NCBI RefSeq assembly: GCF_020884795.1
Contig: NZ_BBZF01000019.1
Span: 260,976-324,975, forward strand
DNA from: Micromonospora okii
GTDB taxonomy: Bacteria > Actinomycetota > Actinomycetes > Mycobacteriales > Micromonosporaceae
Length of the DNA stretch: 64,000 nucleotides
Direction: 5' to 3'
This document shows positions 8,630 through 18,038 of this stretch, one piece after another (positions within the stretch are counted from its first letter, which is position 1; the number at the start of each line of letters is the position of its first letter). Made by a program: the position numbers and the translations under genes. Below the pieces are notes generated by a model. It was not told the DNA's origin and made no database searches. It worked only from the letters and a program-made list of their open reading frames with translations.

Positions 8630-9265
8630 GTGGCCGCCGGTGACCGCCCCCCTCGCGCCGCCGTCGCGCTGATCACCCTGGCCGGCGTCGCCGGGCTGGG
8701 GCTCCTCGCCGCCGGGGCCACCCGGACGGCACCACGCCCCCCGCGCCCCGCGCCCGGGGCCGTCGTCAACCCGGCCACCGGCCGCTCCACCGTCCCCGCG
8801 CCCCCGCTGCCCCGCGCGGACCCCGTCCGCATCACCATCGCGGCGATCGGCGTACGCGCCGACGTGGTGCCCGTCGCCGCCGGCCCCACCGGCGAGCTGG
8901 AGGTGCCGCCGAAGGACCGACCCACCGTCGCCGGCTGGTACCGCCCCGGCGTCAGCCCGGGCGAGGCCGGCAACGCCGTCGTCGTTGGCCACGTCGACAC
9001 CCGCGAGACCGGCCCGGCGGTCTTCTTCGACCTCGGACGTCTGCGGCCCGGCGACCGCATCCAGGTCACCCGCGCCGACACGCGGGTCGCGACGTTCGCC
9101 GTGGACGGCGTCGGCGCGTACCCGAAGACGAACTTCCCCACCGCCCTCGTCTACGGCGACGGGCCGGTCCCCCGGCTGCGCCTGGTCACCTGCGGTGGCC
9201 CCTTCGACGAACGCCGCCGCGCCTACCGGGACAACGTCGTCGTCTTCGCCACCGCCGTGCCGTGA
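8630..9265 (+). CDS. Class F-like sortase, 211 aa
   Basis: A membrane-anchored cysteine transpeptidase with one N-terminal hydrophobic helix (residues 11-30), a Pro-rich spacer and the sortase barrel. The catalytic triad is visible as H121 (VVVGHVDT), C188 (LRLVTCGG) and R200 (RAYRDNVVVF). The short domain without an LPxTG-pilin-type lid matches actinobacterial class F enzymes. GTG 8630 follows GAGAGGAG at good spacing. Its gene sits directly behind an exported protein with a hydrophobic C-tail, its likely substrate. Confidence 0.88.
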   Translation: MAAGDRPPRAAVALITLAGVAGLGLLAAGATRTAPRPPRPAPGAVVNPATGRSTVPAPPLPRADPVRITIAAIGVRADVVPVAAGPTGELEVPPKDRPTVAGWYRPGVSPGEAGNAVVVGHVDTRETGPAVFFDLGRLRPGDRIQVTRADTRVATFAVDGVGAYPKTNFPTALVYGDGPVPRLRLVTCGGPFDERRRAYRDNVVVFATAVP

Positions 9266-9340
9266 CCCCCGGCCCCGGCCCCCGCGCGGCCGGAAGATCG
9301 CCTACGGTTGCCGTCAGTCCCGGCAAGGCGGAGGTGGGCG

Positions 9341-10450
9341 GTGCAGCAGCGAACCGAGCGGGCCCGGTGGCGGCTGCGGCTACCCACGCTGCTGCGGCGG
9401 GCGCTGGGCCGGCCCGCCCCCACCGCGCCGCCCGCCCCCACCCAGCCCAACCCCGACGCCGTGGTCGACTGCGCGGTCTACGTCGACGGCCGGCGGCAAC
9501 CCGGCCGGCCGCACTACGCCGACGCGCACGCCCGCAGCCGCCGCGGCCGGCGGACCTTCGTCTGGCTGGGCCTGCACGACCCGGCCCCGGCGGTGATGGC
9601 CGAGGTCGGGCGCACCTTCGGCCTCGACGAGTTCAGCGTCGCGCAGGCCCTCACCGACGGGCACCGCCCCACCGTCCAACGGCACGGCGACGTGACGCTG
9701 CTGGTGCTGCGCACCGCCGCCTACGTCGAGCACGCGGAGCTGACCGACACCTCCGAGGTGATCGACACCGGCGACGTGATGGTCTTCCTCGGCGACCGGT
9801 TCGTCGTCACCGTCCGACACGGCGCGGCCGGCGCGCTCACCACCGTCCGCGCGGACGTCCAGGGCCGCCCCACGCTGCTGGCCGAGGGCCCCTGGGCGGT
9901 GGCGTACGCGGTCTGCGCCCGCATGGTCGAGCTGTACCTGGAGGTCGCCGGCCACGTCGAGAAGGACCTCGAACGGGTGGAGGAGACCGTCTTCGCCCGC
10001 GACCGGTCCGCCGACATCTCGCAGATCTACCAGCTCAAGCGGGAGATCGTCGAGTTCAAGCGCGCCGTGCTGCCGTTGCAGGCGCCGCTTCGCGCCCTCG
10101 TCGGCCCGCACGCCGACGGCCCGCCGCCCACGCTGCACCGCTGGTTCGCCGACGTGCAGGGAAACCTGGAACGGGCGGTCGACCGGGTCAGCGCGTACGA
10201 CGACCTGCTCAACTCGATCCTCCAGTCCCGGCTCGCCCAGCTCGCCGTCGAGCAGAACAACGACATGCGCAAGATCGCCGCCTGGGCGGCCATCGCCGCC
10301 ACCCAGACCGCCGTCGCCGGCGTCTACGGGATGAACTTCGCGAACATGCCCGAACTACGCTGGCGGTACGGCTACGCGGCGGCGCTGCTGCTGATGGCGA
10401 CCGCCGCGTTCACCCTGCACCGCCTCTTCCGCCGCTCGGGCTGGCTATAA
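9341..10450 (+). CDS. CorA-family divalent cation transporter, 369 aa
   Basis: An inner-membrane Mg2+/Co2+ channel protein. A large cytoplasmic domain is followed by a long helix (EKDLERVEETVFARDRS ...) and two C-terminal membrane helices. The selectivity signature YGMNF lies at the end of the first helix, near residue 330. GTG 9341 is preferred over an upstream TTG at 9308 because GGCGGAGG precedes it. The N-terminal 40 residues are basic and Pro-rich. It is a single gene. Confidence 0.88.
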   Translation: MQQRTERARWRLRLPTLLRRALGRPAPTAPPAPTQPNPDAVVDCAVYVDGRRQPGRPHYADAHARSRRGRRTFVWLGLHDPAPAVMAEVGRTFGLDEFSVAQALTDGHRPTVQRHGDVTLLVLRTAAYVEHAELTDTSEVIDTGDVMVFLGDRFVVTVRHGAAGALTTVRADVQGRPTLLAEGPWAVAYAVCARMVELYLEVAGHVEKDLERVEETVFARDRSADISQIYQLKREIVEFKRAVLPLQAPLRALVGPHADGPPPTLHRWFADVQGNLERAVDRVSAYDDLLNSILQSRLAQLAVEQNNDMRKIAAWAAIAATQTAVAGVYGMNFANMPELRWRYGYAAALLLMATAAFTLHRLFRRSGWL

Positions 10451-10533
10451 CGCCCGATTCGTCCCATCGCGTCCCGTGCGCGCCGTCACCCCGGTGGCGG
10501 AATCGTGGGCCGGGCCGGGGCGTTGTACAGGGT

Positions 10534-10569
10534 CCACGGGTGAGCACCGCCCGCCCACGGGTGAGCACC
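10534..10569 (+). repeat. Pair of 15-bp direct repeats 21 bp apart
   Basis: CCACGGGTGAGCACC occurs at 10534 and again at 10555. The 21-bp period is two helical turns, so both copies face the same side of the DNA. They lie in the 298-bp gap upstream of the C39-like gene, about 180-215 bp before its start. They may be an activator site. Nothing else is recognised in this gap. Confidence 0.45.
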
Positions 10570-10748
10570 ACGCCCCGGGTCGGCGGCCCGCAGGCCCCCG
10601 GAATGGGCCCGGCCCCCCGATGGTTACACCCCCCGGACGCCCGAGCAGGTCCCCCGTGATCGCCGGGGTCGTCCCCCTCGGCATCCCCTCGCGCGTGGCG
10701 TGCAAGCGCCGTGTGTCGCGTGTCCCCCGACCAGAGGAGTTCGTCACC

Positions 10749-11405
10749 ATGCGTACCGATCTGATCCGCAAGAGCACCCTGACCGTCGCCGGCATCGCCG
10801 CCACCGCCGGCGGCATCGCCGGCCCCGCCATCGCCGCCCACGCCGCCCCCGCCGACAAGCCCCACACCGCCGCGGTCACGACCGACCGCAAGGGCCACGG
10901 CGAACGTGAACTGAACGTGCGCTACGAGGCCCAGCCCAACTTCTACTACTGCGGCCCCGCCGCCGCCCGCAACGCCCTGAGCGTCGTCGGCAAGAACATC
11001 GACGTCGACGCCATGGCCAAGCAGATGGGCACCACCGAGGCCGGCACCAACAGCATCAACGACATCACCCCCGTCCTGCACAAGGAGACCGGCAAGAACT
11101 ACCGCTCCGTCGAGATCAGCAACCCCGACGCCGACACCAAGCAGACCGACACCCTGCGCGCCGACATCGTCCGCACCGTCGACGACGGCCGCGCCGTGGT
11201 CGCCAACATCGCCGGCACCGCCACCGACACCGACGGCAACACCCACTCCTTCGAAGGCGGCCACTACATCAGCGTCGTCGGCTACCAGGACAACGGCAAC
11301 ACCGTCACCATCGCCGACTCCGCCGACCCCAACACCGCCTCCTACCGCATCACCGTCGACAACCTCGCCGACTGGATCGCCACCCGCGGCTACAGCACCT
11401 CCTGA
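10749..11405 (+). CDS. Secreted C39-like cysteine peptidase family protein, 218 aa
   Basis: A signal peptide (basic MRTDLIRK, Ala/Gly-rich core, cleavage after AHA near residue 32) precedes a papain-like C39 fold. The candidate nucleophile is Cys68 in FYYCGPAAARN, the His is in GGHYISVVGY, and the Asp is in IADSADPN. It lacks the transporter domains of bacteriocin-processing C39 proteins, so it is a free exported hydrolase or a relative of one. ATG 10749 follows AGAGGAG. A strong terminator directly behind it shows that it is monocistronic. Confidence 0.83.
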   Translation: MRTDLIRKSTLTVAGIAATAGGIAGPAIAAHAAPADKPHTAAVTTDRKGHGERELNVRYEAQPNFYYCGPAAARNALSVVGKNIDVDAMAKQMGTTEAGTNSINDITPVLHKETGKNYRSVEISNPDADTKQTDTLRADIVRTVDDGRAVVANIAGTATDTDGNTHSFEGGHYISVVGYQDNGNTVTIADSADPNTASYRITVDNLADWIATRGYSTS

Positions 11406-11428
11406 CGATCCAACAAACAGGAACACGA

Positions 11429-11465
11429 AAGGGCCCGACCCCCACGAGGGGTCGGGCCCTTTTTC
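11429..11465 (+). terminator. Rho-independent terminator after the C39-like gene
   Basis: A GC-rich stem with arms GGGCCCGACCCC and GGGGTCGGGCCC, a 3-5 nt loop and a following T-run. This is the clearest classical terminator in the window, 24 bp after the stop at 11405. Confidence 0.92.
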
Positions 11466-11584
11466 GTCGCGTCAGCCGCCGACGGGCCGACGTAGGGCCA
11501 TTTCTCGGAGTGCTCGGAGGCTGGACGCGACTTCCCAGACCGGCCGGCGGCCGGGCCTCCCGGGCGCTGAGGCAGGATGGCGAC

Positions 11585-12004
11585 GTGGCGAAACGACACG
11601 CCCGCCGCGACGCGGCGCGGAACGCGACCGGAGCCTGCCCGTGCGGGACGGGCCAGCCGTACCCGCAGTGCTGCGGCCGGCTGCACCGGGGCGAGGCGGA
11701 CGCGACCAGCGCCGAGGCGCTGATGCGGGCCCGGTTCAGCGCCTTCGCCGTCGGCGACGCCGACTACCTGCTCCGAAGCTGGCACCCCACGACCCGGCCG
11801 GCCCGGCTGCGCCTCGACCCCGGCCAACGCTGGACCCGGCTGGAGATCCTCGGCACCGAACGGGGTGGCCTGCTCGACAACGCCGGCACGGTCGCGTTCC
11901 GGGCCCACTACCGGGAGGCCGGGGCACCCGGCACGCTCACCGAGCACAGCCGGTTCACCCGCGAGGACGGCCGCTGGGTCTACCTCGACGCGCTGCCGGA
12001 CTGA
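11585..12004 (+). CDS. YchJ-like SEC-C motif protein (UPF0225), 139 aa
   Basis: The N-terminal zinc motif CPCGTGQPYPQCCGRLH is the SEC-C type Cys cluster. The NTF2-like domain of YchJ proteins follows, including EALMRARFSAFAVGDADYLLRSWHP and AFRAHYREAGAPGTLTEHSRF. GTG 11585 is used; an upstream in-frame ATG at 11510 would add residues unlike the family. The biochemical role of the family is unknown. It converges on the 12060 gene. Confidence 0.88.
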   Translation: MAKRHARRDAARNATGACPCGTGQPYPQCCGRLHRGEADATSAEALMRARFSAFAVGDADYLLRSWHPTTRPARLRLDPGQRWTRLEILGTERGGLLDNAGTVAFRAHYREAGAPGTLTEHSRFTREDGRWVYLDALPD

Positions 12005-12031
12005 TCCCCAGCCCGGCACGGCCCGCGCCAC

Positions 12032-12051
12032 GGCGGGGGCGCGCCCCCGCC
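12032..12051. terminator. Perfect GC palindrome between convergent genes
   Basis: A 20-bp perfect palindrome (GGCGGGGGCG and its complement) lies between the stop at 12004 and the convergent stop at 12060. It has no T-run, so it would be an I-shaped, bidirectional terminator of the kind common in actinomycetes. Confidence 0.5.
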
Positions 12052-12059
12052 CGGCCCGC

Positions 12060-12878
12060 TCAGCCGAACGCGACCCGGTCCAGCCAGAAGTCCAGCAGGC
12101 CCCCGTCCCCGACGACCTCGACCGTGCCCGCGGTGACCGGTCGACGCCGGTAGACCACCAGCAGCAGCTCCGTCAGCGGGCCCCGGACCGCGACGGCCGC
12201 CTTCTCGTGCGAACGCCGCCACGTGATCACCTCGCCGGTCAGGTCGACCAGCCACTCGGCCGCCGCCCCCGGCACGTCGGTGGCGTGCAGGTGCACCGTG
12301 CGGCCCGGGCCCAGAAGCTCCCGCTGGCGCGGATGGAAGTCGAGCATCACCGGCAACGACCCCAGCGCCATCCACTCGTCGACGGCGTCGAGGGCCACCG
12401 GCGCGTCGACGACGAACTCCACCCCGAGGGCCAGGGCGGCGTCTGCCCGGTGCACCAGCGTCTCATGGGTGAACCGGCGCCCCCAGAACGTGCTGCCCAC
12501 GCCCAACGCGCCGGGACCGGTGCCGGCGTCCGGCGGCAGCGGCGTCCAGATCGAGTCGTCCGGGCCGGCGGCGGAGAGCGCGCCGGCCAACCCGCGCGCC
12601 CCCTCCGCCAGCCACGGGCCGAGCACCGCCGGGTCCTCCCGGGCGTAGGGGGTCAGATCCCGGAAGAAGTCGTCGGGCGGCGGGCCGGCCGGCCGCTCCC
12701 GGACGATCGACTCCGCCCACCGCTGCCCGCCCCCCAGGTGCCGGCCGAGCTGACCGACGTTCCACCCCGGACACGAGGGCACGGGCGTGGTCAGGTCCGC
12801 ACCCGCCAGGTGCGCGGCCAGCAGATCGGTCTGCGCGACGAGCCGCGCGCAGAGATCCTCGTGCCCCAAGCGGCTCAT
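12060..12878 (-). CDS. Maleylpyruvate isomerase-family, mycothiol-dependent protein, 272 aa
   Basis: The N-terminal half is the DinB-like helical bundle of the mycothiol-dependent maleylpyruvate isomerase family (LVAQTDLLAAHLAGADLTTPVPSCPGW, then LGRHLGGGQRW and FTHETLVHRADA). The His residues of GRHLG and THE-VHRAD are the metal ligands in this fold. The C-terminal half is the domain usually attached in actinobacterial paralogues. The true reaction is not known; such genomes have many paralogues acting on thiol conjugates. Confidence 0.85.
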   Translation of the reverse strand: MSRLGHEDLCARLVAQTDLLAAHLAGADLTTPVPSCPGWNVGQLGRHLGGGQRWAESIVRERPAGPPPDDFFRDLTPYAREDPAVLGPWLAEGARGLAGALSAAGPDDSIWTPLPPDAGTGPGALGVGSTFWGRRFTHETLVHRADAALALGVEFVVDAPVALDAVDEWMALGSLPVMLDFHPRQRELLGPGRTVHLHATDVPGAAAEWLVDLTGEVITWRRSHEKAAVAVRGPLTELLLVVYRRRPVTAGTVEVVGDGGLLDFWLDRVAFG

Positions 12879-12917
12879 GCCGCCAGGCTAGACCTGACCC
12901 CCGACACTCCTGCGGAC

Positions 12918-13904
12918 TCAACCAGCGCGGGTCTCGCCGCCCGGCCGGGGGATGACCATCGTGGCCTCGGCCCCCGCGTCCGCCGACGGGTCGGATCCGC
13001 CCGAGCGCGGCGAGGACGACGCGGCCGGGGAGCCGGCGTGCGGACTCACCGGCTGCGTGCGCTCCGACTCCTCGTACCCGCCGGCGGCCGGCCGCGGCAC
13101 CACCTGCGTCCGGTCGGCGTCGCCGCCGATCGGCACCACCTGGGTGCGCTCCGCGTCGTCCGCCGTCGGCGAGGCGGGGGCGGCCAGCCGCTCCGCCACG
13201 TCCCGCCGCCCCGCCCGGTACGCCCGCGCGTGCGTCGCGATCGCCTGCGACTCCCGCTCGGCCCGGCTCAGCCAGGACTCCCACCGGCTCTGCATCGGGC
13301 GGACCAGCCCGCCGCCGACCCCGACCACGAGGATGCCCCCGACCGTCGCCAGCACCGCGACCAGCACCGGCGTGGTCACCGCCGTCGCCACCCCGATCTG
13401 GTTGAGCGCCGCGATGACGCCCAGCCCGAGGATGAACACCGAGGCCAGGTTCGCCAGCACCCGCCCGTACGACAGGCCGCCGAGCGCGCTGCTGATGATG
13501 TCCTTGACCGCGCGGGCGATCGCCGCGGACACCACCACGATGACGATGGCCACGAACGCCCGGGGCAGCCAGGCGACCACCGACGCGATCAGGTCCGAGA
13601 TCGGGTTCGGCCCCCAGACGCCGAACGCCAGGTGCAGCGTCACCAGCAGCACCCCGTAGTAGGCCAGCTTCGCGACGATGTCGCTGGCGTCGTAGCGGGA
13701 CCGCGCCAGCGCGGTCTTGATCCCGCCGCGTTCGACCGCCCGGTCGAAGCCGACCCGCTCCAGCACCCTCTCCACGATCTTCACCACGGCCTTGGCGACC
13801 AGCCAACCGACCACCAGGATCGCCACGAAACCGAGGGCCCGGGGCAGGAAGAGCAGCACCGCGCGCAGGGCGTCGCCCACCGCGTCGCCCAGGTTGTCTC
13901 TCAT
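12918..13904 (-). CDS. MscS-like membrane protein with TQVVP-repeat tail, 328 aa
   Basis: Four to five hydrophobic helices (about residues 15-36, 80-100, 115-135, 150-170 and 180-200) with Ala/Gly-rich pore-like segments (VAKAVVKIVERVLERVGFDRA) match small TM-repeat relatives of mechanosensitive channels. The C-terminal 110 residues are soluble, disordered and rich in Ser/Pro. They carry ERTQVVP, DRTQVVP, ERTQPVS and EATMVIP, a repeated acidic-R-T-Q motif that could be phosphorylated on Thr. It is divergent from the amidase gene. Confidence 0.75.
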   Translation of the reverse strand: MRDNLGDAVGDALRAVLLFLPRALGFVAILVVGWLVAKAVVKIVERVLERVGFDRAVERGGIKTALARSRYDASDIVAKLAYYGVLLVTLHLAFGVWGPNPISDLIASVVAWLPRAFVAIVIVVVSAAIARAVKDIISSALGGLSYGRVLANLASVFILGLGVIAALNQIGVATAVTTPVLVAVLATVGGILVVGVGGGLVRPMQSRWESWLSRAERESQAIATHARAYRAGRRDVAERLAAPASPTADDAERTQVVPIGGDADRTQVVPRPAAGGYEESERTQPVSPHAGSPAASSSPRSGGSDPSADAGAEATMVIPRPGGETRAG

Positions 13905-14011
13905 CGAAAAGGTCCTTCTCCGCAGGGGTCAACCGAATCCGTCCCGTCTACCCCCCGCTGCCTGGCCGGAAACTCCCTCCCCTGTGGACCTACCACTTCA
14001 CACCCCCTAGC

Positions 14012-14025
14012 GCATCCTAGGATGC
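14012..14025. promoter_or_regulatory. 14-bp palindrome between divergent genes
   Basis: GCATCCTAGGATGC is a perfect palindrome flanked by further CTAG half-sites on both sides. It sits in the 245-bp gap between the divergent MscS-like gene and the amidase gene, where a repressor could control either promoter. The cognate regulator is not identifiable. Confidence 0.4.
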
Positions 14026-14149
14026 TAGGTGGAGGGTCCGGTCGTTCGGGCCCTTCCGCTCCCGCCCCGCTTGGCAATATCCTCCGCAGCACCCCCTGTT
14101 CCTGTAGGTCTTTTTCGTGCCGGTACCGGCCGGCCACAGAGGAGATGCC

Positions 14150-15295
14150 ATGCAGTTCGACCACCCCGAGCTGGACCGCCGCACCCTGCTGCGGGCCGGC
14201 CTCGGCGCGGCCACGGTCGCCGTCGTCGGCACGGACCTGGCGTTCCCCGCCGCCGCACGGGCCGCCGCCGACCCCGGCGTCGACCCCGGCGTCGACTGGA
14301 TCATCGGCTGCGACGAGTGGGGCGCCCGGCCGCCGGCCGGCCCCCTGGCGGTCAGCGCCATCCCCACCAACAAGATCATCGTGCACCACATGGCGTTTCC
14401 CAACGTCACCGACTACTCCCGGGAGCAGGCCGTCGCGCTCGCCCAGGACTGCCAGAACCTCCACATGGACGGTAACCGCTGGTCGGACACCGGCCAGCAC
14501 TTCACCGTCAGCCGGGGCGGCTACGTGCTGGAGGGCCGGCGCGGCAGCCTCGAACGGCTGGCCGCCGGCGACCGGCAGATGATCTCGGCGCACTGCCCGG
14601 GCGAGAACGGCCGGGCCATCGGCATCGAGAACGAGGGCACGTACGTCACCGAGACCCCGCCGCAGGCGCTGCTGGACTCGCTCGTCACGCTCTGCGCCAC
14701 GATCGGCCGCCGGTACGGGCTGCACGCCCACGACATCTTCGGCCACTGGGACTTCCGCGCCACCGCCTGCCCGGGCGCGGCGTTCTACCGCCAGTTTCCC
14801 GAGCTGCGCCGGCGGGTCTTCCGCGCGCTGGGCACGGACATCGGCGACGTGCCGGCCCGCCGCTGGCCGGACCTGTGGCGGTTCGTCAACTCCCCGACCG
14901 TGCGGGTGGCGCAGTACCTCCTCGCCCACCGCGGCTACGCCGTCCCGGTGAACGGCACCTTCGACAGCGCCACCGTCACCGCCGTGCAGGACTGGCAGGC
15001 CCGCAACGGCCTCCCCGTCGACATCGACGCCACCCTCACCGGGCCGACCTGGGAGACCCTCGCCCCCGAGCTGGACAAGGACGCGGCCGGCGCCCCGGTC
15101 AGCGGCGCGCAGTTCATCCTCAACTCCAAGGGCTACGCCGACGTCGCGGTGACCGGCGAGTTCGACCACGCCACCATGAAGGCCCTCCAGGACCTCCAGC
15201 GGCTGCACGGCCTGACCCCGAACGGCAAGGTCGGCACGGGCACCTGGTGCGCGCTGGTGGGCGGCGTCGTGCGCCAGTCCTTCCGGGCCGGCTGA
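14150..15295 (+). CDS. Tat-exported N-acetylmuramoyl-L-alanine amidase with PG-binding repeats, 381 aa
   Basis: A twin-Arg signal (LDRRTLLRAG) and hydrophobic core predict Tat export. The amidase_2/PGRP domain spans about residues 45-215: zinc ligands are His in IIVHHMAF and the H and C of FGHWDF...ACPG, and the Tyr-loop contains QHFTVSRGGY. Two peptidoglycan-binding-1-like modules follow, VAQYLLAHRGYAVPVNGTFD and AQFILNSKGYADVAVTGEFD. ATG 14150 has a GAGGAG site. It cleaves the lactyl-amide bond in cell wall and acts outside the membrane. Confidence 0.9.
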   Translation: MQFDHPELDRRTLLRAGLGAATVAVVGTDLAFPAAARAAADPGVDPGVDWIIGCDEWGARPPAGPLAVSAIPTNKIIVHHMAFPNVTDYSREQAVALAQDCQNLHMDGNRWSDTGQHFTVSRGGYVLEGRRGSLERLAAGDRQMISAHCPGENGRAIGIENEGTYVTETPPQALLDSLVTLCATIGRRYGLHAHDIFGHWDFRATACPGAAFYRQFPELRRRVFRALGTDIGDVPARRWPDLWRFVNSPTVRVAQYLLAHRGYAVPVNGTFDSATVTAVQDWQARNGLPVDIDATLTGPTWETLAPELDKDAAGAPVSGAQFILNSKGYADVAVTGEFDHATMKALQDLQRLHGLTPNGKVGTGTWCALVGGVVRQSFRAG

Positions 15296-15309
15296 CCGAA
15301 ACTTTCGGT
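15295..15309. promoter_or_regulatory. Palindromic operator upstream of the xylanase gene
   Basis: ACCGAAACTTTCGGT is a perfect inverted repeat with one central base, starting at the last base of the amidase stop codon and 129 bp before the xylanase start. The half-site CCGAAACTT recurs at 15354, and a TCGAAAGT sequence lies at 15377. CGAAA-TTTCG elements are known upstream of actinomycete glycoside hydrolase genes and fit a LacI-type repressor. Which regulator binds here is inferred only. Confidence 0.6.
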
Positions 15310-15437
15310 GCTGGCTGACCGGGGTTGGTTGCAGAATGTCGGGCTGGAGCTTTCCGAAACTTGTCGATAACATGAATCGAAAGTGACAGATGCCGTCGGC
15401 CGCGCGGCGACCTCGATCCCCCGGAGGGAAGTCAGGC

Positions 15438-16850
15438 ATGATCAGCTCAGCAGTCCGCGACCGCGGACGCACCAGGGCCCGGTCGGGCCGGCGCGCGGCG
15501 CTGGTGGCCGCCGTCGTCTCCACGGTCGCCGCCGGCATGGTGGTCGCCTTCGCCGGCACGGCGAGCGCGGGCACGACGCTGGCCACCGCGGCTGCCGAGA
15601 AGGGCCGTTACTTCGGCGCCGCGGTGGCCGCGCACAAGCTCTCGGACACCACGTACGTCGGCATCCTCAACCGGGAGTTCAACTCGGTCACCCCGGAGAA
15701 CGAGATGAAGATCGACGCGACCGAGCCGCAGCAGGGCCAGTTCACCTTCGCCAACGCCGACCGCATCGTCAACCACGCCCGCGCCAACGGGATGGCGGTG
15801 CGCGGCCACACCCTGGCCTGGCACTCCCAGCAGCCGTCCTGGATGCAGAACATGAGCGGCACCGCGCTGCGCCAGGCGATGCTCAACCACGTCACCCAGG
15901 TCGCCACCTACTACCGGGGCAAGATCCACTCCTGGGACGTGGTGAACGAGGCGTTCGCCGACGGCAACACCGGCGCGCGGCGCGACTCGAACCTCCAGCG
16001 CACCGGCAACGACTGGATCGAGGCGGCGTTCCGCGCCGCCCGCGCCGCCGACCCGGGCGCGAAGCTCTGCTACAACGACTACAACACCGACGGGCAGAAC
16101 GCGAAGTCCAACGCCGTGTACGCGATGGTGCAGGACTTCAAGGCCCGGGGCGTGCCGATCGACTGCGTCGGGTTCCAGTCGCACTTCAACTCGGCCTCGC
16201 CGGTGCCGGCGGACTACCAGGCCAACCTCCAGCGGTTCGCCAACCTCGGCGTCGACGTGCAGATCACCGAGCTGGACATCGAGGGCTCCGGCACCGCCCA
16301 GGCCAACTCGTACGCCACGGTCGTCAAGGCGTGCCTCGCGGTGGCCCGGTGCACCGGCATCACGGTGTGGGGCATCCGGGACACCGACTCCTGGCGGGCC
16401 AGCGGCACTCCTCTGCTCTTCGACGGCAACGGCACCAAGAAGCCCGCGTACACCGCGACGCTGGACGCCCTGAACGGCGGCACCCCCGTGCCGACCACCA
16501 CCCCGCCGCCCACCACCCCCGGGCCGACCACTCCCCCGCCCACCAGCCCGCCGCCGAGCGGGGGCTGCGCGGCCTCGATGACGGTGCAGACCTGGACCGG
16601 GGGCTTCGTGGCGACGATCCGGGTGACGGCCGGCGCGGCGGGCACCAACGGCTGGACGACCAGCGTCACGCTGCCCTCGGGCGCCACGGTCGTCAACGCC
16701 TGGAACTCGCAGCGCAGCGGCGACACCGGCACGGTCCGGTTCAGCAACGTGGCCTACAACGGCCAGCTCGCGCCGGGGCAGGTGACCGAGTTCGGCTTCC
16801 AGGCAACCGGGGTCCCGCCGGCGGGCTCCCCGTCCTGCGCCGCGAGCTGA
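15438..16850 (+). CDS. Secreted GH10 endo-1,4-beta-xylanase with CBM2, 470 aa
   Basis: Hydrolyses xylan backbones outside the cell. A long signal peptide ends in ASA near residue 44. The GH10 barrel spans about 46-350, with the acid/base E171 in SWDVVNEAF and the nucleophile E278 in QITELDIEGSG, and the substrate motif RGHTLAWHSQQP. A Pro/Thr linker precedes a C-terminal family 2 cellulose-binding module (about 378-470) with paired terminal Cys and surface Trp. ATG 15438 follows CCGGAGGGAA. A CGAAA-type operator upstream suggests induction by xylan sugars. Confidence 0.95.
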   Translation: MISSAVRDRGRTRARSGRRAALVAAVVSTVAAGMVVAFAGTASAGTTLATAAAEKGRYFGAAVAAHKLSDTTYVGILNREFNSVTPENEMKIDATEPQQGQFTFANADRIVNHARANGMAVRGHTLAWHSQQPSWMQNMSGTALRQAMLNHVTQVATYYRGKIHSWDVVNEAFADGNTGARRDSNLQRTGNDWIEAAFRAARAADPGAKLCYNDYNTDGQNAKSNAVYAMVQDFKARGVPIDCVGFQSHFNSASPVPADYQANLQRFANLGVDVQITELDIEGSGTAQANSYATVVKACLAVARCTGITVWGIRDTDSWRASGTPLLFDGNGTKKPAYTATLDALNGGTPVPTTTPPPTTPGPTTPPPTSPPPSGGCAASMTVQTWTGGFVATIRVTAGAAGTNGWTTSVTLPSGATVVNAWNSQRSGDTGTVRFSNVAYNGQLAPGQVTEFGFQATGVPPAGSPSCAAS

Positions 16851-16875
16851 CCCTTCCCGCGCCGCAGGTCGACCG

Positions 16876-16915
16876 GGCGGCCCGGCCTCGGGGGCTTCCC
16901 CGACGCCGGGCCGCC
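16876..16915. terminator. Bidirectional hairpin between xylanase and modC
   Basis: Outer arms GGCGGCCCGGC and GCCGGGCCGCC are perfectly complementary over 11 bp. An inner stem TCGGGG/CCCCGA extends the hairpin. It lies between two convergent genes and lacks T-runs, as expected for an actinomycete terminator serving both strands. Confidence 0.75.
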
Positions 16916-16928
16916 GCCGCTTGCGGGG

Positions 16929-18034
<1,106 letters not shown>

Positions 18035-18038
<4 letters not shown>

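Noticed and set aside
10451..10748. c-di-AMP (ydaO-type) riboswitch before the C39-like gene
   Set aside because: Cell-wall enzyme genes of actinomycetes often have one, but the conserved core sequences are not visible here.
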